From assembly GCF_000612545.2 (NCBI RefSeq), contig NZ_CP097800.1, forward strand, positions 3,945,001 through 4,009,000: a stretch of DNA of 64,000 nt, written 5' to 3'. Below, in pieces: positions 16,896-24,815 of the stretch (its first letter is position 1; each line of letters starts with the position of its first letter). A model generated the notes under the pieces. The model did not search any database and had not been told where the DNA came from. It saw nothing but the letters and a program-made list of their open reading frames with translations. The stretch comes from Streptomyces sp. PCS3-D2. Its GTDB lineage: Bacteria; Actinomycetota; Actinomycetes; Streptomycetales; Streptomycetaceae. The position numbers and the translations under genes are program-made.

Positions 16896-17104
16896 CGCTG
16901 CAACGGCCGGGAGTTGGACATTTCCTGGCCGGAACCTACCGAACGTTCCGACTGTCCGATGACATTGATGCGGGGCCGTGCCACTCTGCCCCGACAAAGC
17001 CGCACCCCGTACGACGCGCCACGCACAGCCGATCCGCACCGACCGCTCTTCACCCCCACCCTGCCCGGCTCCGACCGGTCCGGGCACGGCAGAAGGAGTC
17101 ATGC

Positions 17105-18070
17105 GTGAATCGTCATCGCACGGCCTTGTCCGTCCTGCTCTCGGTGGGCGCCCTGGTAGCGGGTGCCCTGACGGCGGCCACACCCTCGATCGCGGCGGAC
17201 GCCAGCACGTCCTTCCGGCAGCAGCACACCCAGGGCTTCTGGACCGCCGAGCGGATGCGGGGGGCCACCCCGCTCGACGTCACGGCGGTCCCCGGCGCGG
17301 GCCGCATCTCCACTGCGGCCTCCGCAGCCTCCGCGGCCCCCACGGCCATCGCCCCGACCGCTGCCGCGACCGCCGCGTCGCCCACGGCCTTCCCGCAGGC
17401 GGGCGGGGCCTGGACGGGTGGCGGCGCGGTCGTGAAGACCTCGGGCCGGGTCTTCTTCACGATGGGCAGCCGCACCGCCTCCTGTTCCGGCAACTCGATC
17501 ACCAGCGCCAACGGCAGCACGGTGATGACGGCCGGCCACTGCGTGAAGTACCAGGGCGCCTGGCACACGAACTGGGTCTTCGTGCCCGCCTACAGCAACG
17601 GATCCGCGCCCTACGGCCAGTGGTCGGCCACCAAGACCTTCGCCACCGACCAGTGGGCGGCGAGCGAGGACATGAACATGGACGTCGGTCTCGCCGTCGT
17701 CGCCCCGCTGAACGGCCGGACCCTCAGCCAGGCCGTCGGCGCGCAGGGCGTCCTCTTCAACGGCGGCTACAACAAGAGGATGTACTTTTTCGGCTTCCCC
17801 GCGGCGGCCCCCTACGACGGCACGAAGCTGGTCTACTGCAGCGGCAACAGCGGCAAGGACTTCCTGCTCACCCGGGACCACAGTCTGGGCTGCAACATGA
17901 CGGGCGGCTCCAGCGGCGGTCCCTGGTTCCAGGACTTCAACGAGACCACGGGTCTCGGTACCCAGGTTTCGGTGAACAGCTTCGGCTACAACTTCCTGCC
18001 GAACCGCATGTACGGGCCGTATCTCGGCAACGAGGCGAAGGCTGCCTACGACAAGGCGCAAACCTCCTGA
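17105..18070 (+). CDS. Secreted trypsin-like serine protease
   Basis: 321 aa. GTG 17105 follows AGAAGGAG by 6 nt; an out-of-frame ATG at 17101 is not used. The signal peptide ends near Ala31. A propeptide-like Ala/Thr-rich segment extends to about residue 105, then a chymotrypsin-fold domain with His145 (TAGHC), Asp193 (MDVGLA) and Ser270 (SSGGPW). A Cys pair (SCSGN and GHC) matches family disulfides. It is extracellular and probably activated by propeptide removal. A subtilisin-inhibitor-like gene with Lys at P1 lies 14.5 kb away, but a functional link is speculative. Confidence 0.92.
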   Translation: MNRHRTALSVLLSVGALVAGALTAATPSIAADASTSFRQQHTQGFWTAERMRGATPLDVTAVPGAGRISTAASAASAAPTAIAPTAAATAASPTAFPQAGGAWTGGGAVVKTSGRVFFTMGSRTASCSGNSITSANGSTVMTAGHCVKYQGAWHTNWVFVPAYSNGSAPYGQWSATKTFATDQWAASEDMNMDVGLAVVAPLNGRTLSQAVGAQGVLFNGGYNKRMYFFGFPAAAPYDGTKLVYCSGNSGKDFLLTRDHSLGCNMTGGSSGGPWFQDFNETTGLGTQVSVNSFGYNFLPNRMYGPYLGNEAKAAYDKAQTS

Positions 18071-18091
18071 TCCGACAGTCGCCCCGCCACC

Positions 18092-18126
18092 CCCACCTGG
18101 CCGGTACTCTGTACCGGCCAGGTGGG
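18092..18126 (+). terminator. Perfect hairpin overlapping the 5' end of tRNA-Ser
   Basis: The 16-bp arms CCCACCTGGCCGGTAC (18092-18107) and GTACCGGCCAGGTGGG (18111-18126) have a 3-nt loop. It lies 21 nt after the protease stop and is probably that gene's terminator. Unusually, its right arm includes the first six bases of the tRNA (GGTGGG). Confidence 0.7.
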
Positions 18127-18207
18127 TTGCCCGAGCGGCCTAAGGGAACGGTCTTGAAAACCGTCGTGGCAGCGATGTCACCGTGGGTTCAAATCCCACA
18201 CCCACCG
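18121..18207 (+). tRNA. tRNA-Ser: tRNA-Ser (anticodon UGA)
   Basis: 87 nt with acceptor arms GGTGGGT and ACCCACC, anticodon stem ACGGT/ACCGT enclosing CTTGAAA (anticodon TGA), a long variable arm typical of class II tRNA, and T-loop GGGTTCAAATCCC. CCA is not encoded. A strong terminator follows at once. Confidence 0.96.
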
Positions 18208-18213
18208 CAGATG

Positions 18214-18250
18214 AACGGCCCCTGACCAGGAGATATGGTCAGGGGCCGTT
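18214..18250 (+). terminator. Terminator of tRNA-Ser(UGA)
   Basis: Perfect 14-bp arms AACGGCCCCTGACC and GGTCAGGGGCCGTT with a 9-nt loop, followed by TGG. It begins 7 nt after the tRNA. Confidence 0.85.
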
Positions 18251-18397
18251 TGGTGGTGCGGACACCGTCCGTGGCTGCTGACACCCTTGGTTCCCCGCCA
18301 TGACGGGCACGCATGGGGTACGAGAGCAGCGCTCGCAGGGCCCCGCACGCCCAAATCTCAGCAGCGCCGGACCACTGCACTGTGCGATCTTGCCAGC

Positions 18398-18613
18398 ATG
18401 AGCGAGACGCCCCCCGCCTCCGTAACTGTCGCTGACGGCGAGATCTTTGCTGGCCGTATCCTGCCGGGCATCAAGGCCATCCGAGAGCATCTCGGATGTT
18501 CTCTTCAAGAGGCGCTCCTGACCTTCCATGAGCGGTACGAAGTCCTTCAGTGTGAACAGCCCGAGACGTTCGCCGCGGCGCCCGATGAGTACTGGACCGG
18601 CTTCTACTCCTGA
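18398..18613 (+). CDS. Small hypothetical protein downstream of tRNA-Ser
   Basis: 71 aa from ATG 18398. It is acidic and soluble, with a central segment predicted helical (ILPGIKAIREHLGCSLQEALLTFHERYEVL) and the C-terminal tail YWTGFYS. No family is recognised. A lone small gene beside a tRNA can be a remnant of an integrated element, but no integrase or duplicated tRNA end is visible here. Codon bias is weaker than in its neighbours (several T-ending codons), consistent with possible transfer. Confidence 0.6.
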   Translation: MSETPPASVTVADGEIFAGRILPGIKAIREHLGCSLQEALLTFHERYEVLQCEQPETFAAAPDEYWTGFYS

Positions 18614-18677
18614 GACGGAGGGCCAGCCCCCTGCTTCTGCCCACGTACGGGCCAGTTCGTGGGCCAGGACCAGGGTG

Positions 18678-19145
18678 CTAGACCTGCGTGCCTCCGGCGT
18701 TGCGTCGCCGCGCCACGAAGCGGAGCAGGGCCCAGATCGCCGCGGCGTTGACCAGGGCGCTGAACAGGACCGCAGCGGAGAAGCCGAGTCCTCCCCAGAT
18801 CGAGGGCTCGATGGCCACGGAGGTGTCCGGTACCCAGTCCGCGGGGAGCGGATCCGACGCCGGAACGAACTCCGCGGGCGGCTCGGCGGGCGGCTCGGCG
18901 GGCGGTTCCGAGCCGTAGTAGGGCTCCACGGGCGGAGTCGGGGCCGGCCCCATGGCGTCCGCCGCGGGTCCGAAGGTGCTCAGCAGCAGGAGGCTGACCG
19001 GCGCGGTGGCCAGGATCGGCCAGACTCCGAAGAGCCCGATGTCCCCGGTCCGGCTGCCCACCGCGACGTAGACGAGCATCGCGACCACCAGTGCCAGGTA
19101 TGCGCCGGGCACCCACATCTCAGCCTTCGACCAGCGCCGCACCAT
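18678..19145 (-). CDS. Hypothetical membrane protein with Pro-Ala-Glu repeats
   Basis: 155 aa from ATG 19145. Two hydrophobic helices (about residues 12-30 and 40-58) are followed by a Pro/Glu-rich loop with three PPAE repeats and a Trp/Asp segment. A third helix (about 125-147) and a basic RRR tail end the protein. The loop probably lies outside the membrane. No family or partner is recognised. Confidence 0.7.
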   Translation of the reverse strand: MVRRWSKAEMWVPGAYLALVVAMLVYVAVGSRTGDIGLFGVWPILATAPVSLLLLSTFGPAADAMGPAPTPPVEPYYGSEPPAEPPAEPPAEFVPASDPLPADWVPDTSVAIEPSIWGGLGFSAAVLFSALVNAAAIWALLRFVARRRNAGGTQV

Positions 19146-19717
19146 GACGTTTCCCCGTTCCGTTTCGCTTCGTTCGACCTGCGCCCAGTCTCGAAGCTGC
19201 CGAGAACCGCCACCTGAGTACGCCTACTCATCCTGCTCGGCTGTACGTACCTGCTCAGAGCCGTGCACGGCGAGCACGCCGGGAACACCGCACAACGCTT
19301 CCCCTCATGTCCGACACCCAGTGCCGGAGGACTCCCTGACCGGCCGGCGTTGCGGTCCCGCGCCTGACGGCCGGAGGGGGCGGGCAGGTCGTCGGCCGCC
19401 GTGATCACCAGGGAGCGCTGCCCGGACCGGGCGTGCGGGGCGTTCACCGGCGGGGTAACGCCCGGGGCGGGTTTCTCGCCTTGCGGGTCGGATGCCGGCG
19501 TGCAGGGGCAGCGGTCCCCGCCCGGTCCGGGCCCGGCCGGTCCTGAAAGCGCGGTCTTCACGGGCTCCAGGGGCCGGGCGGAACGTGCGATTGATCCTTC
19601 CGGGTGGTGTTAGTCGGAAGATCGGCGCGTGTGATGAACGCGGTGCGGTTGCCCCCACATCATGACGAATGTATTCAGATCCGCCCGTCCGAACATCGCG
19701 AATCGAGGCACACCGTC
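19146..19717. other. Gene-free region (572 bp)
   Basis: It lies between the leftward membrane protein and the rightward gene at 19718. ORFs here lack convincing codon bias, and no RNA gene was recognised. The right end carries a plausible promoter (19649-19677). Confidence 0.5.
19649..19677 (+). promoter_or_regulatory. Candidate housekeeping-type promoter
   Basis: TTGCCC and TATTCA are separated by 17 bp, 40 bp before the ATG at 19718, in a locally AT-richer patch. This resembles a vegetative (HrdB-type) promoter. Confidence 0.4.
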
Positions 19718-20149
19718 ATGGCTCACCGCAACGTCCTCACGTCGATCTGGACCTCGGTCCTCGCAGCACTCGTGGCCGTTCTCGCCAGCCTCGGCTTCGG
19801 CGGCAAGGCTGCTCCGGCCGCCGCCGCATCCACCGCCGGTGGCGCGGCTCCGACTGCTGTCGCCGCCGTCCCCGCGCGCCGGCAGGCGGTCTCGGCGCCG
19901 AGGAGCTGGCGGGAGATGATGCGGGGTGGTTCGCTGCCGCCGACCCTGAAGCAGCGCATCCGCGCCGAGGCCCACGGCAAGACGCCCGGTGTCCGCCGCT
20001 CGACCACCGCCGCAGCCATGGGTGCCGCCCCCGGAACCGCCGCCCGCGTCATGGCGCCCTCCGTGGTACCTGCCCCACGTACCGCCCGTGCCGTCCGTGC
20101 CGCCCGTACCGTCCGTGCCGCCCGCGAGGAACTGGCGCTCGCCGCGTAG
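19718..20149 (+). CDS. Small membrane-anchored Ala/Arg-rich protein (possibly DUF6344)
   Basis: 143 aa from ATG 19718. A hydrophobic N-terminal helix (about residues 6-28, TSIWTSVLAALVAVLASLGFG) is followed by an Ala/Pro-rich linker and the conserved-looking segment RSWREMMRGGSLPPTLKQRIRAEAHG (about 68-93). The Ala/Arg/Val-rich tail contains repeated RAAR/RAVR units. Streptomyces encodes several paralogues with this layout; I associate them with DUF6344 from memory. Function is unknown; the basic tail suggests a cytoplasmic side near membrane or nucleic acid. Confidence 0.65.
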   Translation: MAHRNVLTSIWTSVLAALVAVLASLGFGGKAAPAAAASTAGGAAPTAVAAVPARRQAVSAPRSWREMMRGGSLPPTLKQRIRAEAHGKTPGVRRSTTAAAMGAAPGTAARVMAPSVVPAPRTARAVRAARTVRAAREELALAA

Positions 20150-20815
20150 CCCCGTACGGGCAGGCAGAACGCAGCGGAACGAACTGTGAACCGCAGCCGG
20201 AGGCCGGGACGCGCCGTCGGGCGAGGGTGCGCCGGTGCGCAGGCAGCAGCAGGACCGCAGGCAGGGGCGAGGTCGCGGCGGGAATCAGCACCGCCCCCGG
20301 AAGCCCGCTTGTAGGCAGCCGCAGGCGTCAGGCAGCGACAGGGATACAGAGGCAGGAACGCAGTCAGGCGCTGGAGCCCGGTCGGTCTCGACCGTGGATC
20401 GCGCCGAGCGGTGCCCCGGAAGCGGGGTACGGAGGGATCCCCCGGCGTGCGCCGGGGAGCGTGCAGGGGGCGTGAAGCTTGGCAGTGCAGGGCCGCAGGC
20501 CCGGGAGACGGTGGGGTTCCCGGACGGCGCGGCCCTTTTCGGCATGTTCCGGAGTGACGGCCTGACGGAACGCTTCACCTCTTGTGCGATGCGGGGTGCG
20601 GCTGGTTCTGCAGTGCTGATCCGGGGCCTCGGGGGCGCGAATGGGGTTTATCCGGTGTTGCTCATGCTTGCGGGGGAATCGGGAAGTCCGGGGTGGTTCG
20701 CCGGGGATTCGGTGGGCAACTCTGGTCTCGCGACGTCGTCAGCACGGAACGACCGAGGCGGTCGGCCAACCGCCCTGGTGCAAGTCCCACTTCGGTTTTC
20801 TGGAGGAATGAAGAC
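20150..20815. other. Gene-free region (666 bp) rich in CAGGCAG-like repeats
   Basis: Between 20240 and 20380 the motif GGCAG or CAGGC recurs many times in irregular spacing. A GC-rich hairpin (CCCCGGCGTGCGCCGGGG, near 20440-20460) could be a terminator. Frames through the region change rapidly and show no coding bias. The last 60 bp contain the leader of the secreted-protein gene. No known RNA was recognised. Confidence 0.5.
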
Positions 20816-21127
20816 ATGGCAAGCAGCCGTACCGCCCGCGTCATCGCCGCCGTCGCAGCCCTGCCCCTCACCGTCGCCCTCTTCGGCGGGGTGGCGTCGG
20901 CAGACAACGGCTCCTTCGCGAACGACGGATCGAATGCGAGCGTCGCCAGCATCATCGGCAGTGGCGTGGGTGGTGACAACAACGGCAACTCGGCCACCTC
21001 GCAGCAGGTGGCCACCGGCTTCGGCGCCTCCAACCAGAACAACACCGCACAGGTCAACGGTTCGTCCTTTACCTCGATCAACCAGGGCAACTCGAACGTG
21101 GCGGTCAACTTCCACCCCTGGTGGTAG
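20816..21127 (+). CDS. Small secreted Asn/Gly/Ser-rich protein with curlin-like repeats
   Basis: 103 aa. ATG 20816 follows TGGAGGAA. The signal peptide ends at about Ala29 (VASA), leaving a mature protein of about 74 residues made almost entirely of Asn, Gly, Ser, Ala, Gln and Thr, with no Cys. Segments such as NNGNSATSQQV, NQNNTAQVNG and INQGNSNVAV repeat a pattern close to the curlin/amyloid repeat (Ser-x5-Gln-x-Gly-x2-Asn-x-Ala). It ends in HPWW. Possibly a surface or matrix fibre component; this is inference from composition. Confidence 0.75.
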   Translation: MASSRTARVIAAVAALPLTVALFGGVASADNGSFANDGSNASVASIIGSGVGGDNNGNSATSQQVATGFGASNQNNTAQVNGSSFTSINQGNSNVAVNFHPWW

Positions 21128-21153
21128 CAGCGGCACCAGCCGCTTCCCATCGT

Positions 21154-21205
21154 GAGGGCGTCTGTGCGACCGGACCGGCTGGGGTCCGGTAGCGCGGGCG
21201 CCCTC
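21154..21205 (+). terminator. Two-part stem-loop terminator
   Basis: An outer stem GAGGGCG/CGCCCTC and an inner stem ACCGGACC/GGTCCGGT form one long hairpin 27 nt after the secreted-protein stop. Confidence 0.6.
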
Positions 21206-21257
21206 GCGCGCGTCCTGCCTCTTCCGCATCTTCCCGACCTTGACACCACGGGTAGAT

Positions 21258-21272
21258 CTGACGGACAGTCAG
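21258..21272. promoter_or_regulatory. TetR-type operator upstream of the acyl-CoA operon
   Basis: CTGAC-GGACA-GTCAG, a 15-bp inverted repeat in a locally AT-rich promoter (AGTTATCTTGATGAC follows), 36 bp before the GTG at 21309. TGAC-N5-GTCA palindromes are typical of TetR-family repressors of acyl-CoA catabolism. No repressor gene is adjacent. Confidence 0.55.
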
Positions 21273-21308
21273 TTATCTTGATGACATGGACGCCGGGAGG
21301 CCTGCGCC

Positions 21309-22460
21309 GTGCACCTCGCCCCGACCGAAGGCAAGTTGCGGCTCCGTGCCGAACTGCGCGCGTACTTCAAGGAACTGCTGCCCGACGGAGTCCCCGAAGA
21401 TCCGGCCCGTCAGCGCGGACTGCTGCGCCGTATCGGCGCCGACGGACTGCTCGGCCTCGGCTGGCCCGTCGCCTACGGCGGACAGGGCCGCGGGGCGGAC
21501 GAGCAGTTCGTCTTTTTCGACGAGGCCTACCGTGCCGGCGCTCCCGTCTCCATGGTCACGCTGAACACCGTCGGCCCGACCCTCATGAAGTACGGGACCG
21601 AAGAACAGAAGGACTACTTCCTCCCCCGGATCCTCTCGGGCGAGATCGTCTTCGCCATCGGCTACTCCGAGCCCGAGGCCGGCACCGACCTCGCCGCACT
21701 GCGCACCCGGGCGGTCCGTGACGGAGCCGACTGGCTGATCGACGGGCAGAAGATCTTCACCTCCAACGCCCAGAACGCCGAATGGATCTGGCTGGCCTGC
21801 CGCACCGACCCCCGAGCCCCGAAGCACAAGGGCATCTCGATCATTCTCGTCCCCACCGGCGACCCCGGCTTCTCGTGGACGCCGATCGAAACCGTCGGCG
21901 GGCTCACGACCACGGCGACGTACTACGACTCCGTCCGCGTGCCGGCCGGAAACCTCGTCGGCCCCGAACACGGCGGCTGGGAACTGATCACCAACCAGCT
22001 GAACCACGAGCGCGTGGCCCTCGCCGCCATCGGCATGCAGGCCGAGGACTTCTACGAGCTCGCCCTCCGGCACGTCCGCACCCCCGACCCGGCCACCGGG
22101 GAGCGGCCCGCCGACCTTGCCTGGGTGCGGTCCCGCCTCGCCGAGGCCCACGCCCGGCTGGCGGCCGTACGCCTCCTCAACTGGCGTCTCGTCCAGGACG
22201 TGCGCAGCGGAAGCCTCGCCCCCGGTGACGCCAGCGGCGTGAAGTTCCTCGGTACCGAGTCCGCCGTCGAGGTGTACCGGATGTGCCAGGAGGTGGTGGG
22301 TGAGGAGGCGCTCGTCCGGGGGCCCGAAGCCTTCGCGGGCGGCGAGCTTGAGCGGATGAACCGGGCCGCGCAGATCAACACCTTCGGCGGCGGGGTGAGC
22401 GAGGTCCAGCGGGAGATCGTCGCCATGATGCGGCTCGGGATGAAGGGGAGGAAGCGATGA
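21309..22460 (+). CDS. Acyl-CoA dehydrogenase, FAD-binding partner (ChsE2/FadE29-like)
   Basis: 383 aa, GTG 21309 after GGGAGG. The FAD- and substrate-binding segment FAIGYSEPEAGTDLAALRTRA is intact, as are the middle beta domain and the C-terminal helical domain ending VQREIVAMMRLG. It is first of five overlapping genes (ATGA with the next), in company matching the Mycobacterium tuberculosis igr operon. There, two unlike ACADs form an alpha2-beta2 enzyme that dehydrogenates a steroid C3 side-chain CoA ester. It is likely the FAD-contributing subunit here. The substrate in this organism is unknown. Confidence 0.9.
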   Translation: MHLAPTEGKLRLRAELRAYFKELLPDGVPEDPARQRGLLRRIGADGLLGLGWPVAYGGQGRGADEQFVFFDEAYRAGAPVSMVTLNTVGPTLMKYGTEEQKDYFLPRILSGEIVFAIGYSEPEAGTDLAALRTRAVRDGADWLIDGQKIFTSNAQNAEWIWLACRTDPRAPKHKGISIILVPTGDPGFSWTPIETVGGLTTTATYYDSVRVPAGNLVGPEHGGWELITNQLNHERVALAAIGMQAEDFYELALRHVRTPDPATGERPADLAWVRSRLAEAHARLAAVRLLNWRLVQDVRSGSLAPGDASGVKFLGTESAVEVYRMCQEVVGEEALVRGPEAFAGGELERMNRAAQINTFGGGVSEVQREIVAMMRLGMKGRKR

Positions 22461-23404
22461 CGGCGGACGCGACCGGTACGGCCGGGGAGGCCGCCCGGTT
22501 CCACGCGCTGCTCGCGGCCTTCGAGGGCGCACCGGCCGCCACCGCCGGCCGCGGCAAGGACCCGGTCAACGAGCCGATGATCCGCCACTGGTGCGAGGCG
22601 ATGGGCGACACCCACCCCGCCTACACCGGGCCGGGCGCCATCGCTCCCCCCACCATGCTCCAGGCCTGGACGATGGGCGGGCTCTCCGGCCACTCCGACC
22701 GCTCCTCCGCCTACGACGAGCTCTTCGCGCTCCTCGACGACGCCGGCTTCACCTCCGTCGTCGCCACCGACTGCGAACAGGAGTACTTCCGCCCGCTGCG
22801 CCCCGGCGACACGGTCACCTTCGACGCGGTCATCGAGTCCGTGTCGCCGCGCAAGACGACCAAGCTGGGCAGCGGCCACTTCGTGACGACCCGCATGGAC
22901 ATCCGCGCGGGCGGGGAGCCGGTCGGTACCCACCGCTTCCGTATCCTCAAGTACGCGCCCGCAGGACGGCCGGCGAAGGAGGACGCGCCCCGCGTGAAGA
23001 CCACCGCGCGGCGCCCCCGCCCCGTGGTCAACCGTGACAACCGGGGTTTCTGGGAAGGCGTCCGGGACCACCGGCTGCTGATCCAGCGCTGTACCTCGTG
23101 CGACACCCTCCGCTTCCCCTGGCTCCCCGGCTGCAACACCTGCGCGAGCCCCGAGTGGGACACGGTCGAGGCCTCCGGGGCCGGCACCGTGTTCAGCCAC
23201 GTCGTCATGCACCATCCGCCGTTCCCGGCCTTCGACCCGCCCTATGCGGTCGCGCTCGTCGAGCTCGCCGAAGGGGTACGCATGATCAGCAACATCACCG
23301 GTGTCCCGTACGACAAGGTACGCATCGGCCTTCCCGTCCAACTGGAGTTCCTGCGCGTCGACGACGACCTGGAACTTCCCGTCTTCCGCGGGAGCGAGGC
23401 CTGA
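22457..23404 (+). CDS. MaoC-like N-terminal domain fused to DUF35 zinc-ribbon/OB-fold (ChsH2-like)
   Basis: 315 aa. The first half (about residues 10-165) is a MaoC hot-dog domain in which the hydratase motif reads GDTHPAY, so the catalytic His is absent. The second half is DUF35: a zinc ribbon (Cys in QRCTSC and GCNTC) and an OB-fold. In the mycobacterial igr system this protein pairs with a catalytic MaoC subunit (ChsH1), and its DUF35 domain binds the Ltp2 aldolase; both partners are encoded downstream. Start and stop overlap the neighbours (ATGA, TGATG). Confidence 0.9.
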   Translation: MTADATGTAGEAARFHALLAAFEGAPAATAGRGKDPVNEPMIRHWCEAMGDTHPAYTGPGAIAPPTMLQAWTMGGLSGHSDRSSAYDELFALLDDAGFTSVVATDCEQEYFRPLRPGDTVTFDAVIESVSPRKTTKLGSGHFVTTRMDIRAGGEPVGTHRFRILKYAPAGRPAKEDAPRVKTTARRPRPVVNRDNRGFWEGVRDHRLLIQRCTSCDTLRFPWLPGCNTCASPEWDTVEASGAGTVFSHVVMHHPPFPAFDPPYAVALVELAEGVRMISNITGVPYDKVRIGLPVQLEFLRVDDDLELPVFRGSEA

Positions 23405-24435
23405 TGGACTTCCACCCCACCGAGGAACAGGCCGCCGCTGCCGGTCTGGCCGCGCGGATCTTCGCTGACCTCTCCACCCATGAACGCCTCGCCGCGACCG
23501 GCACCGGCAGCGATGCCGAACTGTGGAAGGCCCTCACCACAGCCGGCCTGACGGCCGCGGTCCAGGAGATCGGCCTGCTCGGGCTGGTCCTTCTGCTGGA
23601 GGAGCAGGGCCGCACGACGGCCCAGGTCCCCTACGCCGCCACCTGCGTCTACGGAATCCTCCCGGTGGCCGCCCACGGCAGCCCCGAACAGCGTGCCCGC
23701 CTCCTGCCCGCGCTCGGCAGCGGGGACGCGGTGGCCACCGGAGCCTTCCCCGCCCGCGGCCGGATCACCGCCCGGGGCGGCCGGCTCACCGGGACCGCCC
23801 CCACCGTCCCCTGGCTGCGCGACGCCACTCACGTGCTGGTTCCGGATACCGAGCGGGCACTGTGGCTCGTACGGACCGATGCGCCCGGTGTGCGGACGTC
23901 ACCCGTCGAGACGACCGCGCCCTGGTCGGCGGGCCGACTGGTCCTGAGCGGGGCCGACGCCGAACGCATCGGCATCGAGGGCGCCTACGAGCACAGCCTC
24001 GCCGCCGCGCGCACCGCCTTCGCCGGGCTCCAGGCGGGCGTCTGCGCGGGCTCGCTGGCCCGCGCAGTGGAGCACACCTCCTCCCGTGAGCAGTTCGGCC
24101 GTCCGCTCTCGACCAACCAGGCGGTCATGCTGCGTGCGGCCGACGCGTATATGGACACCGAGGCGATCCGGGTGACCGCGTACGAGGCGGCCTGGCGTAT
24201 CGACCAGGGGCTCGCCGCGCACGAGCACGCGCTGACGACGGCCTGGTGGGCTTCCGAGGCGGGCAAGCGCGTCGTACATGCGGGGCAGCACCTGCACGGC
24301 GGCATGGGCGCCGATCTGGACCATCCCGTCCATCGGCACTTCCTGTGGGGGCGCCAGCTGGACGCCTACCTGGGCTGCGGCGGCGAGCTGCTGGCCGAGC
24401 TGGGAGCTTCGATAGCCGAGGGAGAGCGGGCATGA
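23404..24435 (+). CDS. Acyl-CoA dehydrogenase, partner subunit (ChsE1/FadE28-like)
   Basis: 343 aa. The ACAD fold is recognisable (N-terminal FHPTEEQAAAAGLAARIF; C-terminal YEAAWRIDQGL and GGMGADLDHPVHRHF), but the usual FAD-contact loop is replaced by a short segment around ATGAFPARGRITARGG. This matches heteromeric alpha2-beta2 ACADs, where one subunit contributes degenerate FAD sites and the other keeps them. It overlaps both neighbours by 1-4 nt. The short length (usual about 380) reflects a reduced middle domain. Confidence 0.88.
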   Translation: MDFHPTEEQAAAAGLAARIFADLSTHERLAATGTGSDAELWKALTTAGLTAAVQEIGLLGLVLLLEEQGRTTAQVPYAATCVYGILPVAAHGSPEQRARLLPALGSGDAVATGAFPARGRITARGGRLTGTAPTVPWLRDATHVLVPDTERALWLVRTDAPGVRTSPVETTAPWSAGRLVLSGADAERIGIEGAYEHSLAAARTAFAGLQAGVCAGSLARAVEHTSSREQFGRPLSTNQAVMLRAADAYMDTEAIRVTAYEAAWRIDQGLAAHEHALTTAWWASEAGKRVVHAGQHLHGGMGADLDHPVHRHFLWGRQLDAYLGCGGELLAELGASIAEGERA

Positions 24436-24815
24436 ACGTCGGTGACACGCTGCCGCCCCTGGAGATCGCGGTCACCCGCACCCTGATCGTCGCGGGCGCG
24501 ATCGCCTCCCGCGATTACCAGGATGTGCACCACGACGCGGCGCTCGCGCGGGAGAAGGGCTCCCCGGACATCTTCATGAACATCCTGACGACCAATGGTC
24601 TGGTCGGCCGCTACATCACCGATTGCCTCGGGCCTCGGGCCGTCCTGCGCAAGGTGGCCATCCGCCTCGGCGCCCCCAACTATCCGGGGGACACCATGAC
24701 TCTCACCGGCACCGTCACGGCCGTGCTCGGCAACACGGTCGAGATCCGGGTCGTAGGAGCCAACGGCCTCGGCCACCATGTGTCGGGCACGGTCACCGCG
24801 GAGGTGGCGGCATGA
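24432..24815 (+). CDS. MaoC-like hydratase, catalytic subunit (ChsH1-like)
   Basis: 127 aa single hot-dog domain. The hydratase-2 signature appears as SRDYQDVHHD, retaining the Asp and His that are missing from the MaoC domain of the upstream ChsH2-like protein, so the two should assemble into one active enoyl-CoA hydratase. It overlaps the upstream ACAD and downstream Ltp2-like gene as ATGA. Confidence 0.88.
   Translation: MNVGDTLPPLEIAVTRTLIVAGAIASRDYQDVHHDAALAREKGSPDIFMNILTTNGLVGRYITDCLGPRAVLRKVAIRLGAPNYPGDTMTLTGTVTAVLGNTVEIRVVGANGLGHHVSGTVTAEVAA

Noticed and set aside
16373-17104. Upstream extension of the secreted protease frame
   Set aside because: It overlaps the YeiH gene; GTG 17105 has a good ribosome site and signal peptide.
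18121-18250. tRNA-Ser(UGA) as an occupied attachment site
   Set aside because: No second copy of the tRNA 3' end and no integrase gene in the window.
20740-20815. Riboswitch before the secreted Asn-rich protein
   Set aside because: The leader has a small GC hairpin and a GGTGCAAGTCCCAC stretch, but no match to known riboswitch consensus elements that I could confirm.
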